This document shows positions 1 through 6,681 of a stretch of DNA of 16,079 nucleotides, one piece after another. Position 1 is the stretch's first letter. Every line of letters begins with the position of its first letter. A model generated the notes under the pieces. The model had not been told where the DNA came from and did no database searches. It saw only the letters and a list, made by a program, of their open reading frames with translations. The stretch is from Phycisphaerales bacterium (GTDB lineage Bacteria > Planctomycetota > Phycisphaerae > Tepidisphaerales > Tepidisphaeraceae): positions 1 to 16,079 of the forward strand of contig PMAK01000277.1 in NCBI GenBank assembly GCA_003153655.1. The letters are read 5' to 3'. The position numbers and the translations under genes were made by a program.

Positions 1-675
1 CGGCGCGCCGTCGACCAGCGCGCGCAACTCGTCCGGCGTAACGGCGCGCAGCGAGTGCGCGCACGCGCCGACCACGACGTCCGGATCGTGCGCATGCGTT
101 GCACGAACGGCCGCAGCGATCTCGAGCACGTCGTCGACACCGGTCGCGAATCGGCGCTGCTGCGCGAGCAGCGGTGCCGCGCCGGCGTCGCCGTGCGCGT
201 AGAGCGCCGGCAGCAGACAGACCCCGATCCCGGCCGCTTTGGCCGCCGCGACGAGCGCGAGCGACATCGCGGCTTTGTCGGCGTACCAGCCACCGTCGGG
301 AGCACGATGCAGATAGTGAAACTCGGCGACCGCGGTGTAGCCCGCGAGCAGCATCGCGCGATAGACGTCGCGCGCGAGCTCGAACAACATCTCCGGCTCG
401 ATCTGCGCGGCAAATGCGTACATCGTCTCACGCCACGACCAGAAATCGTCCTGACCGCCGGGACCGCGCCGTTCGGCGAAACCGGCTCGCGCGCGCTGAA
501 ACGCGTGCGAGTGCAGGTTGGGCATGCCCGGTACGACCGGGCCGTCGAGGACCTGGGCGTCGCGCACCGTCGCACCGGGGCGCACCTCGAGCAGGGTACC
601 GTCCGGTGCGATCTCCAACAGCACGTCCGGGGCCCAACCCGCCGGCAAGAACGCCCAGGGCGCCACGACTCGCAC
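1..675 (-). CDS. hutF: Formimidoylglutamate deiminase HutF, N-terminal half (runs off window)
   Basis: HutF deiminates N-formimino-L-glutamate to N-formyl-L-glutamate plus ammonia in cytoplasmic histidine degradation. The minus-strand frame stays open from a stop at 724-726 to the left edge, giving about 225 residues of a family that is normally ~450 long. Visible signatures are VVPGMPNLHSHAFQRARAGF, whose two His (about residues 55 and 57) are the amidohydrolase metal pair, then GGQDDFWSWRETMY, then AEFHYLHRAPDGGWY, and AHSLRAVTP near the edge, close to the family motif PHSLRAVTP. No ATG lies in the open stretch upstream of the conserved region. GTG at 675 is the best start and GTG at 666 the alternative; neither has a strong Shine-Dalgarno. 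It is divergent from the DUF3999-like/hutI pair, and HutI makes its substrate, which supports the assignment. The C-terminal half is outside the window. Confidence 0.88.
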   Translation of the reverse strand, partial: MRVVAPWAFLPAGWAPDVLLEIAPDGTLLEVRPGATVRDAQVLDGPVVPGMPNLHSHAFQRARAGFAERRGPGGQDDFWSWRETMYAFAAQIEPEMLFELARDVYRAMLLAGYTAVAEFHYLHRAPDGGWYADKAAMSLALVAAAKAAGIGVCLLPALYAHGDAGAAPLLAQQRRFATGVDDVLEIAAAVRATHAHDPDVVVGACAHSLRAVTPDELRALVDGAP

Positions 676-752
676 CCGAGTCGCTTCGTGCGCGTCGTCC
701 GTTCCGCCCGCGGTTCGGTAGAACTACGGACGCCGTCGCGCGGCGCGAGAGC

Positions 753-758
753 TAGGCT
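753..758 (+). promoter_or_regulatory. Candidate -10 element for leaderless start
   Basis: TAGGCT fits the TANNNT form of a -10 box and ends six bases before the ATG at 765, so transcription could begin at or next to the start codon, giving a leaderless message. No convincing -35 box is seen upstream, and there is only a weak purine stretch as an alternative ribosome site. The rest of the 676-764 divergent gap shows no clear operator or terminator. Confidence 0.22.
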
Positions 759-764
759 GAACGT

Positions 765-1562
765 ATGGAACCAGAACTCTACGCCGCGCTCGATGCTCGA
801 CTCCGCCGTCTCGAGCACGACTCCGCCTCGCTGCGCGCCGACCTGGCCGCGGCGGCTCCGGCAACGCCATCCGCAGCGGCTGCCCCTTCTACTCCCGTTC
901 CGCCACCAGCCGCCGGCGCACCGCAGCCCGCTCCGATGCCGTCACTGGTGACCGTTCCCGTTGCGGCAAGCGAAAGCGACGACGGCCCGGCGCACGCGCA
1001 GACGTGGACGTTCGCCGTCGCCGTTCCGGTGCGCGCGATTGCGGTAAGCTTCAGCGACGGAGGCGCGCTATACGAGCGCCACGTCTCGGTCGAAACGAGC
1101 GACGATGCAAAAACATGGTCCTCCGCCGGCGACGGGACGATCGCCCACTTCGTCCAAGGTGGCGCGCACACGACGATCAGCCTCAGCGAGGCGTCGGCGC
1201 GGTACGTCCGGGTCAGCGTGCAGAACGGTGACGACGCACCGGTGCGAGGCTTGCGACCGGCGCTGCTCGTGCGCCCGCACGCGATCGTTTTTTCCGGCGG
1301 CGGGTCGCGCCGGCTGCTGTCGGGGAATCCGAACGCGGCCGCGCCGACGTACGACCTCGCCGCCCGGCTCGCGCACGAACGATGGAGCGCCGCCGATGCG
1401 TCGACGGGTAAGCCTGCTGCGAACGCCGGCTATCGCGACCCGCGACCGGTCGGCGAGCGGTATCCGTGGCTGCCCACCGGCGCGCTGCTCGCGTGCGCGC
1501 TCGCCCTTGGCCTCATTGCGTTGCGCAGTATTCCGCGCGGCATCCCGCCGGCCGAAGCGTGA
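765..1562 (+). CDS. DUF3999-like tail-anchored membrane protein with DUF2339-like N-terminus
   Basis: 265 residues, function unknown. Residues 1-30 form a charged Leu/Arg/Glu coiled-coil-like helix (RLRRLEHDSASLRADLAAA), followed to about residue 62 by an Ala/Pro-rich linker. Residues ~75-195 are a beta-rich, discoidin-like domain (VPVRAIAVSF, HVSVETSDDAKTW, ARYVRVSVQNGDD, then VRPHAIVFSGGG and YDLAARL). Residues ~236-256 are one hydrophobic helix before a short basic tail. The last ~190 residues resemble the C-terminal part of DUF3999 proteins, which normally have a signal peptide and are ~450 residues long. Here there is no signal peptide, and the first 60 residues instead resemble the start of DUF2339 proteins, a frequent DUF3999 neighbour. 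Its TGA overlaps the hutI GTG (GTGA, 1559-1562), implying cotranscription, although no link to histidine metabolism is known. Confidence 0.6.
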   Translation: MEPELYAALDARLRRLEHDSASLRADLAAAAPATPSAAAAPSTPVPPPAAGAPQPAPMPSLVTVPVAASESDDGPAHAQTWTFAVAVPVRAIAVSFSDGGALYERHVSVETSDDAKTWSSAGDGTIAHFVQGGAHTTISLSEASARYVRVSVQNGDDAPVRGLRPALLVRPHAIVFSGGGSRRLLSGNPNAAAPTYDLAARLAHERWSAADASTGKPAANAGYRDPRPVGERYPWLPTGALLACALALGLIALRSIPRGIPPAEA

Positions 1563-2666
1563 GCCGCTTCGACACGCTGTGGTACAACGCGCATCTCGCG
1601 ACCATGGTCGCGGGCGGTGCACCGTACGGCGCGATCGAGGACGGTGCGCTTGCGACGCGCGACGGTCGGATCGCCTGGATCGGGCGCCGCGCCGATCTGC
1701 CCGATGCACCCGGACGGCTCGCCGAACGCGCGATCGATGCGGGCGGACGCTGGATCACGCCGGGACTGATCGACCCTCACACGCACGTGATCTTCGGCGG
1801 CGACCGCGTCGCAGATTTTGAGCGGCGCGTCGCAGGCCAGAGCTACGCAGCGGCAGCGGGTAGCGGTAGCGGGATCGCGCACACCGTGGCGATGACGCGC
1901 GCGACCGACGAGCAAACCCTGTACCGTGACGCGGCTTCGCGCGTGCGCGCGATGATCGCCGCCGGGGCGACGACGATAGAGATCAAGTCCGGTTACGGAC
2001 TCGACGTTGAAACCGAGTTGCGGCTGCTGCGCGTCGCACGGCAACTGGGTACGAGGCTGGGCATCACTATTCGAACGACGAACCTCGGCGCGCACGTCGT
2101 TCCGCCCGAATACGCGGACCGGCGCGAGGCATACGTCGCGCTCGTGTGCGACGAGATGCTGCCGCGCGTCGCGCGCGAGCAACTCGCCGACGCCGTCGAC
2201 GTCTTCTGCGACACGATTGCGTTCTCGCCGGCAGAAACGGCGCGCGTATTCGAAGCCGCACGCGCGCTCGGTTTCGACGTCAAGGTGCATGCCGATCAGA
2301 TCGCCGATACGGGCGCAGCCGCACTGGCGGCACGATTCGGCGCGCTCTCGGCCGATCACATCGAGCACACCACCGACGCCGGCGTGGCCGCACTCGCGCA
2401 CAGCGGCACCGTCGCGGTGCTGCTACCGGGCGCATACTACTATCTGCGCGAAACCGCAAAGCCCCCCGTCGACGCGCTGCGTGCGCACGACGTGCCGATC
2501 GCACTCGCGACCGACTGCAACCCCGGCACCTCGCCGGTCACGACGCTCCCGACGGTGCTGAACATGGCCTGCGTTCTGTTCGGTCTCACGGCACAGGAAG
2601 CCGTTACCGCGGTGACGCGCAATGCGGCGCGCGCGCTCGGTCTCGCGGATCGCGGCGAGTTGCGCG
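1559..2666 (+). CDS. hutI: Imidazolonepropionase HutI, 3' truncated at contig junction
   Basis: HutI hydrolyses 4-imidazolone-5-propionate to N-formimino-L-glutamate, the third step of histidine degradation, in the cytoplasm. About 369 residues remain of ~405. Amidohydrolase metal and substrate motifs are present: IDPHTHVIFGGD (His74, His76), EIKSGYGLD, TTNLGAH (His179), VKVHADQ (His244), SADHIEHT and ATDCNPGTSP (Asp319). The start is GTG at 1559, overlapping the previous stop by four bases; it gives the expected N-terminus (VSRFDTLWYN). The recognisable sequence ends at ALGLADRGELR, just where the family continues with a short ADL-containing strand. The frame reads on to a stop at 2713, but those residues (after ~2667) are lpxK DNA read in another frame. 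It works directly before HutF, encoded divergently at the left edge. Confidence 0.9.
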
Positions 2667-2690
2667 GAGCCGATTTATGCAGCGATCATG
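2655..2690. other. Composition break joining truncated hutI to truncated lpxK
   Basis: HutI homology stops at about 2666 and LpxK homology starts at about 2667 (EPIYAAIMRARNGLYD) in a different frame, with no intergenic DNA between. Both genes are incomplete exactly here. Base composition and codon use change at the same place: 43/60 G+C in 2161-2220 against 33/60 in 3181-3240. The bases GCCGATTTAT read as ADL in the HutI frame, which happens to match the HutI consensus there, so a short microhomology may underlie the joint. A false assembly join is more likely than a natural recombination, because two essential-looking genes would be broken by the latter. Confidence 0.8.
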
Positions 2691-3632
2691 CGAGCGCGCA
2701 ATGGGTTGTATGACGCGAAGATTCTACCGATCCATGCTCTGGGCCGCCCGACGATCAGCGTGGGAAATATCACGACGGGCGGTACGGGGAAGACGCCGGT
2801 GGTGCGCTGGCTTGCCGCGAATCTGAAGGAGCAGCGGCCATGCATTCTGCTCAGGGGATATAAATCGACCACTGCGGGATTGAGTGATGAGCAGGCGTTG
2901 CTCGCAGCGGGCGATGCGCCGGTGATTGCCGATGGCGACCGACGGCATGGAGCGATTCGCGCGTTGCAGCAGCATCCCGAGACGACGGTTTTCATTCTGG
3001 ATGATGGGATGCAGCATCGCCGCGCGGCTCGGGATTTTGAGATCGTGCTGATCAACGCGCGTGAGCCGTTTGGAGGCGAGCGCGTGTTTCCGCGCGGGAT
3101 GTTGCGCGAGCCGCTGGTCGGATTGGCACGCGCGGACGCTGTTGTTGTCACCCATGCCGATGAGGCAGATGAGGCGGAAATCGCGAATATTTCGGGGGTG
3201 ATTCGGAAGCATAATGAGCGTGCGGCAATCTTTCGGGCCGATCATGTGATACAGGAATTGCGCTCTGCTGGCGGCGAATCGATGCCGCTTTATTCGCTGG
3301 CGGGCAAACGGTATTTTGCGTTCTGCGGACTCGGAAGTCCGGAGAGTTTTTTCTGGCGGCTGGAAACAGCCGGCGGCGCTTGCGTCGGGACGCGCGCGTT
3401 TGGAGATCATTTTGATTATCGCGAGCGGGATGTTGCCGAGATCACTGGCGAGGCTTTGTCCGCCGGGGCGGAGATGCTGGTTGTGACCGATAAGGATTGG
3501 GTCAAGCTTTCCAAAATAGCCAGTGGAATTTCGCTGCCGATTTGGCGGGCGGAATTGTCTTTGCGGTTTTGGGAGGACGACGGGGAAAAGTTGCTGAAAA
3601 TGATCGGGCCTGTTGCCGCAAATGACAAATGA
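2667..3632 (+). CDS. lpxK: Tetraacyldisaccharide 4'-kinase LpxK, 5' truncated
   Basis: LpxK transfers the ATP gamma-phosphate to the 4' position of the lipid A precursor at the inner membrane, forming lipid IVA. About 321 residues are present; the family is usually ~330-350. The kinase P-loop is intact (SVGNITTGGTGKTPVVRWLA), followed by LLRGYKS, VIADGDRRHGA, ILDDGMQHRRAARD (the family DDG.QH motif), FPRGMLREPL, FCGLGSPESFFW, FGDHFDY and VVTDKDWVKL. The N-terminal membrane-binding segment is cut by the junction: homology begins at PIYAAIMRARNGLYD. The first in-frame ATG after the joint (2688) lies inside conserved sequence and is not the native start. The final residues NDK and the stop TGA are supplied by the heptamer array at 3619-3646. 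Its presence shows that the right piece comes from a lipid A-producing bacterium. Confidence 0.9.
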   Translation, partial: EPIYAAIMRARNGLYDAKILPIHALGRPTISVGNITTGGTGKTPVVRWLAANLKEQRPCILLRGYKSTTAGLSDEQALLAAGDAPVIADGDRRHGAIRALQQHPETTVFILDDGMQHRRAARDFEIVLINAREPFGGERVFPRGMLREPLVGLARADAVVVTHADEADEAEIANISGVIRKHNERAAIFRADHVIQELRSAGGESMPLYSLAGKRYFAFCGLGSPESFFWRLETAGGACVGTRAFGDHFDYRERDVAEITGEALSAGAEMLVVTDKDWVKLSKIASGISLPIWRAELSLRFWEDDGEKLLKMIGPVAANDK

Positions 3633-3646
3633 CGAGTGACAAATGA
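3619..3646 (+). repeat. Heptanucleotide array, four units
   Basis: Four head-to-tail 7-base units: CAAATGA, CAAATGA, CGAGTGA, CAAATGA, followed by a decaying CAATATC. The second unit supplies the stop codon of lpxK, and the array ends 10 bases before the ATG of the next gene. The same units recur at 7793-7886 and, degenerate, at 10372-10398, so this is a dispersed family rather than a chance run. Confidence 0.85.
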
Positions 3647-3656
3647 CAATATCCTC

Positions 3657-4211
3657 ATGGCGGATTTTGTCTCGCGCGGCGGATTGAAGCTCGATCACGC
3701 CCTGACATTTTTTGGAATCGAAGCCACGGGGAAAATCTGCGCCGATCTTGGATGCAGCACCGGCGGGTTCACCGATTGTCTGCTGCAGAGCGGGGCGGCC
3801 AGGGTGTATGCGGTTGATACCGGGTACGGGGTTCTGGATTGGACGCTGCGGAAGGATCCGCGCGTGATCGTCATGGAGCGGACGAATGCGATGCATGTGC
3901 TGATTCCGGAGGCTGTGGGGATCGTGACCATTGATATCAGTTGGACGCGGCAAAAAAATATTCTGCCCAATGCGCGAAAAATTCTGGCGGGCGGCGGCAC
4001 CGTCGTGAGTCTCGTCAAGCCGCATTACGAGGCCGATCCGGCGATTTTGCGCAAAGGCGTGGTACCCGAGGAATTGGTGGATTCGGTGGTTGAGAAGGTT
4101 CGGGGGGATATCGAGGGGGCAGGGTGGGTTTGGGAAAATAGCGTCCGGTCGCCGATTAGGGGAGGCGGAGGAAACGTGGAAGTGCTAGTCTGCATACGGC
4201 CTCGAACCTAG
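3657..4211 (+). CDS. TlyA/FtsJ-like rRNA 2'-O-methyltransferase lacking the S4 domain
   Basis: TlyA proteins use S-adenosylmethionine to 2'-O-methylate ribosomal RNA and are sometimes annotated as hemolysins. This protein has 184 residues against ~245-270 for the family. Its core matches: FVSRGGLKLDHAL (residues 5-17), the SAM-binding loop ADLGCSTGGFTDCLL, VYAVDTGYGVLDW, DPRVIVMERTNAM, TIDISW, then LVKPHYEA with the expected catalytic Lys. The usual ~60-residue N-terminal S4 RNA-binding domain is absent. There is no room for it, because upstream lies only a repeat array and then lpxK. I chose ATG 3657: an in-frame start at 3636 exists, but its extra residues (MTNDNIL) come from the heptamer array. 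No Shine-Dalgarno is visible. It may be translated by coupling to lpxK. RNA recognition without S4 is unexplained, so the substrate is uncertain. Confidence 0.75.
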   Translation: MADFVSRGGLKLDHALTFFGIEATGKICADLGCSTGGFTDCLLQSGAARVYAVDTGYGVLDWTLRKDPRVIVMERTNAMHVLIPEAVGIVTIDISWTRQKNILPNARKILAGGGTVVSLVKPHYEADPAILRKGVVPEELVDSVVEKVRGDIEGAGWVWENSVRSPIRGGGGNVEVLVCIRPRT

Positions 4212-4220
4212 GATTGGCTT

Positions 4221-5060
4221 ATGGCGATCATGAAAACGTTGGGTGCGATGGTTTTACTATGCCTGATGGCAACGACTGCATCGGCGGCGGCTCATGTCCA
4301 AGCGGAACTTCTGACAAATGTCTCGGCCATCCAGGCGAGGAAGCCGTTTTGGCTGGGGGTGCGGCTTACAGTCGACCCGGGATGGCATGTGTACTGGAAA
4401 AATCCGGGTGATGCCGGGCTTCCGACGCGAGTGACGTTTGTGCTTCCGGATGGATTCATCGCGGGTCCGCTACAGTATCCGACGCCTCACCGATTTGATC
4501 AGCCGGGGAATATTGTGGCGTTCGGGTATGAGAATTCTGTTTTGCTTTTGGCGCGGGTGATGCCACCGGCGAATTTACCCGCCGATTTCCAAGGCAATTT
4601 CCGGGCAGCGGCTTCCTGGTTGGTCTGCTCGAACGTCTGTATTCCGGGGAAGGAAACGGTGGATCTGAATCTTGGCTCGTCCGCTGCGGCTAGTCCGGCG
4701 AATGAGGAACTGTTTAATGACTGGATCAGCCAGGTGCCTGTCGATGGGGACAACGTCGCGACGGTGCGGACGAAGGCCGACAAAAATGGCGACTGCGAGA
4801 TTGGCATCACCTGGCAGGAAGCCGCGCCGGATTCGATTGAGTTTCTTCCGGGTAGTTTGGACAACTATAACATTTCGAGCACCCAGGTGAAAACGATCAG
4901 CCAAACAACAACGATTACTTTCAATGTTCAGGCGCTCGCTGGGAAAGCCCCGCCGCCCGCGACGTTACAGGCGGTTGTGGGATATATGAGCCACGACGGA
5001 AAACACCGGGGCATGAATGTTTCGCTTGTCTTAGGGGCGGGCAGCGCCAACAATCACTAA
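4221..5060 (+). CDS. Exported DsbD N-terminal-domain (thiol-disulfide) protein
   Basis: 279 residues. Residues 1-23 are a signal peptide (hydrophobic LGAMVLLCLMATTASAAA), so the protein is periplasmic. The mature part resembles the DsbD alpha domain: VDPGWHVYWKNPGDAGLP (about 51-68), LQYPTPHRF, NIVAFGYENSVLLLARV, then SWLVCSNVCIPGKETVDLN with the Cys136/Cys140 pair that should carry the redox-active disulfide. Full DsbD also has an eight-helix transmembrane domain and a C-terminal thioredoxin domain; neither is fused here or encoded nearby in this window. In similar free-standing proteins the domain passes electrons to periplasmic partners; the partner here is unknown. The gene starts 10 bases after the methyltransferase stop, with AGGA at about -13, and is followed after 48 bases by an exported redoxin, suggesting a joint redox role. 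Confidence 0.75.
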   Translation: MAIMKTLGAMVLLCLMATTASAAAHVQAELLTNVSAIQARKPFWLGVRLTVDPGWHVYWKNPGDAGLPTRVTFVLPDGFIAGPLQYPTPHRFDQPGNIVAFGYENSVLLLARVMPPANLPADFQGNFRAAASWLVCSNVCIPGKETVDLNLGSSAAASPANEELFNDWISQVPVDGDNVATVRTKADKNGDCEIGITWQEAAPDSIEFLPGSLDNYNISSTQVKTISQTTTITFNVQALAGKAPPPATLQAVVGYMSHDGKHRGMNVSLVLGAGSANNH

Positions 5061-5097
5061 CGTCCCGAGACATTGGTCTTAGAAGTTCTTTTTGCAA

Positions 5098-5103
5098 AGA
5101 AGG
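5098..5103 (+). promoter_or_regulatory. Ribosome binding site deciding the redoxin start
   Basis: AGAAGG lies five bases before GTG 5109 and is the best Shine-Dalgarno match in this gap. It favours GTG 5109 over an in-frame TTG at 5073, and the shorter form also gives a normal signal peptide. Confidence 0.55.
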
Positions 5104-5108
5104 CATCT

Positions 5109-5723
5109 GTGCGAAATAAGATTTATGCGGCCGCGTCGCTTTTGGTGCTGGCGTCGATTGCGTTGGTTGGGCAGAACTGCACCGGGGATCAAATAGACTC
5201 GACGGCGAGCATTGGGGCGAAGGCGCCGGACTTTATGCTGCAGGACCAGAACGGGAAGAGCGTCAGCCTGCATGATTTCGCCGGGAAGATCGTCGTGCTG
5301 GAATGGACGAATCCGGACTGCCCGTTCGTTCAGCGGCAATACAAGGAAAAAACCATGACGACGCTCTCGAGCCGATACCAGGACAAAGGCGTTGTCTGGC
5401 TAGCGATCAATTCCGGCCACTCTGCCACGAATGATTCCGACAAACAGTGGGCCGCGGCACAGGATATTTCCTATCCAGAACTGAACGATTCCAGCGGAAG
5501 CACGGGCAAGGCTTATCACGCGACAAACACGCCGGACATGTTTGTCATCGCCACTGACGGGACGCTGGTGTATGAGGGGGCGATTGATAATGATCCCGAC
5601 GGGGACAAGAGTAGCGATAAGGTGAATTATGTGCAGCAGGCATTGGACGAGATTTTATCTGGCAAGCCTGTCAGTACGCCGCAGACTAAGCCGTATGGGT
5701 GCAGCGTGAAATACGGAAGCTGA
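5109..5723 (+). CDS. Exported redoxin (AhpC/TSA-type thioredoxin-fold protein)
   Basis: 204 residues from GTG 5109. Residues ~4-21 (KIYAAASLLVLASIALVG) are a signal peptide or membrane anchor; Cys24 follows but the preceding residues do not form a good lipobox. The domain is a thioredoxin fold of the redoxin/AhpC-TSA group: IGAKAPDFMLQDQNGKSVSL, IVVLEWTNPDCPFVQRQY with the single active-site Cys71, VVWLAINSG, TPDMFVIATDGTLVYEGAID, and the C-terminal PYGCSVKY seen in the group. There is no CXXC, so it resembles a one-Cys redoxin rather than a classical thioredoxin; the C-terminal Cys (~199) could be a resolving residue. It follows the DsbD-like gene by 48 bases on the same strand, consistent with a two-gene periplasmic redox unit. 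It converges on the phosphatase gene with a 29-base gap in which I see no hairpin terminator. Confidence 0.75.
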   Translation: MRNKIYAAASLLVLASIALVGQNCTGDQIDSTASIGAKAPDFMLQDQNGKSVSLHDFAGKIVVLEWTNPDCPFVQRQYKEKTMTTLSSRYQDKGVVWLAINSGHSATNDSDKQWAAAQDISYPELNDSSGSTGKAYHATNTPDMFVIATDGTLVYEGAIDNDPDGDKSSDKVNYVQQALDEILSGKPVSTPQTKPYGCSVKYGS

Positions 5724-5752
5724 GTGGTTTCGATTGTGACATCAACTGAAAT

Positions 5753-6616
5753 TTATTTCTCGCGGCCCATGACCAAGAGCGAGATAGTCAGTATCTGCAG
5801 GAATATTGCCACGAGCATCGGCATGAGCGGTTCGCCGACCGGTTTGTAAAAATAGCTGCCGACAGCCAGGGCGATGGCGAGGATCTGGGTGACGCCGGCA
5901 AGCATTTTGCCTAGTGAGAAATCCGCTGGGTGTTCGCTTTGCCGGCGGACCTGATCCAGGAGCCGCTGGAGGAGATGTTCGATGCGGGCGAGTTCCCCTT
6001 CCACCCCTGGATTCGAGATTTGGGCCGGCTCGTCGTCTTCGTCGGCGGTGGCTGCGATGACCTCGATCGCTTCGCCCAGGCTGGAGACAGTTTCGTCGGG
6101 ATCGACGGAACTGGGCTGAAGCGTTGCGGGCGATGGGGAAAGGGCCGGGTTGCTGACAAGAATTGTGCGGCAGCCGGCGGCGTATCCGGCTTCGATATCG
6201 CGCGGGGCGTCGCCTACGATCCATGAAACGCGGAGATCCAGATCGAGGGCGGCAGCCGCGGAGAGGATCATGCCGGGCTTTGGTTTTCTCAGGTCGCTGT
6301 CCTTCCGATATTTTTCGATCGTCGCTTCGGGATGGAATGGGCAGAATTCGTTGCGGTCGATCTTGGCGCGGCGATTTTCCTGAAGGAGAAGCTGAGCCAT
6401 CTTTTCGTTGACGGCCACGAGGGCAGTTTCGTCGAACAGGCCGCGTGCGACGCCGGATTGATTGCTGAAGGTGATGACGGCGAAGCCGAGATCATGTGCC
6501 CGTGCGATGGCGGCGGCGGCGCCGGGAATCAAGCGGACGGCGGCTGGATCGCCTAGGTAGCCGTCGCAGGCGATGAGCGTATTGTCACGATCAAAGAAGA
6601 TGGCGGGTTTTTTCAC
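5753..6616 (-). CDS. GmhB-like HAD phosphatase fused to a two-helix membrane tail
   Basis: 287 residues. Residues 1-~165 are a HAD-IIIA phosphatase of the GmhB/HisB-N type: FFDRDNTL (nucleophile Asp9, acid/base Asp11), TFSNQSG (Ser51), RKPKPGM (Lys111/113) and VGDAPRDIEAG (Asp136, Asp140). GmhB removes the 7-phosphate of D-glycero-D-manno-heptose 1,7-bisphosphate for LPS core or S-layer glycans. E. coli-type GmhB binds zinc through Cys92, His94, Cys107 and Cys109. Here only Cys92 is kept; the others read Phe94, Ser107 and Leu109, so the zinc site is gone. Residues ~170-230 are an acidic linker and a short coiled coil (GELARIEHLLQRLLDQVRRQ). Residues ~236-255 and ~264-284 are two hydrophobic helices ending MGREK. 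The start is GTG 6616 with a weak ribosome site. It lies 65 bases downstream of a glycosyltransferase on the same strand. The exact substrate is uncertain. Confidence 0.75.
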   Translation of the reverse strand: MKKPAIFFDRDNTLIACDGYLGDPAAVRLIPGAAAAIARAHDLGFAVITFSNQSGVARGLFDETALVAVNEKMAQLLLQENRRAKIDRNEFCPFHPEATIEKYRKDSDLRKPKPGMILSAAAALDLDLRVSWIVGDAPRDIEAGYAAGCRTILVSNPALSPSPATLQPSSVDPDETVSSLGEAIEVIAATADEDDEPAQISNPGVEGELARIEHLLQRLLDQVRRQSEHPADFSLGKMLAGVTQILAIALAVGSYFYKPVGEPLMPMLVAIFLQILTISLLVMGREK

Positions 6617-6681
6617 TGGCGGGAATTATGCCGCCTGCCGTGGTCCATGCAACTGTCCAGAGATTTTTGCGGCCTTGCTGC

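Noticed and set aside
55..951. A ~298-residue plus-strand open frame over hutF and the start of the DUF3999-like gene
   Set aside because: Arg/His-rich composition typical of shadow frames in GC-rich DNA, and it contradicts the conserved HutF frame on the other strand.
1430..2401. A ~323-residue minus-strand open frame antisense to hutI
   Set aside because: No domain, biased composition, and fully overlapped by conserved HutI motifs.
2622..2690. ATG 2622 as a genuine start of lpxK
   Set aside because: The bases from 2622 to ~2666 belong to hutI DNA of different composition, and the residues they encode do not resemble the LpxK N-terminus.
2667..2713. Natural C-terminus of HutI ending at 2713
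   Set aside because: These codons are lpxK sequence in another frame; the family's final strand and helix are absent.
2724..4025. A 433-residue open frame on the minus strand across lpxK and the methyltransferase gene
   Set aside because: It is antisense to two clearly conserved genes, has no recognisable domain, and crosses their intergenic repeat array; the openness follows from the codon use of the plus-strand genes.
5724..5752. Bidirectional terminator between the convergent redoxin and phosphatase genes
   Set aside because: No inverted repeat long enough to form a hairpin was found in the 29 bases.
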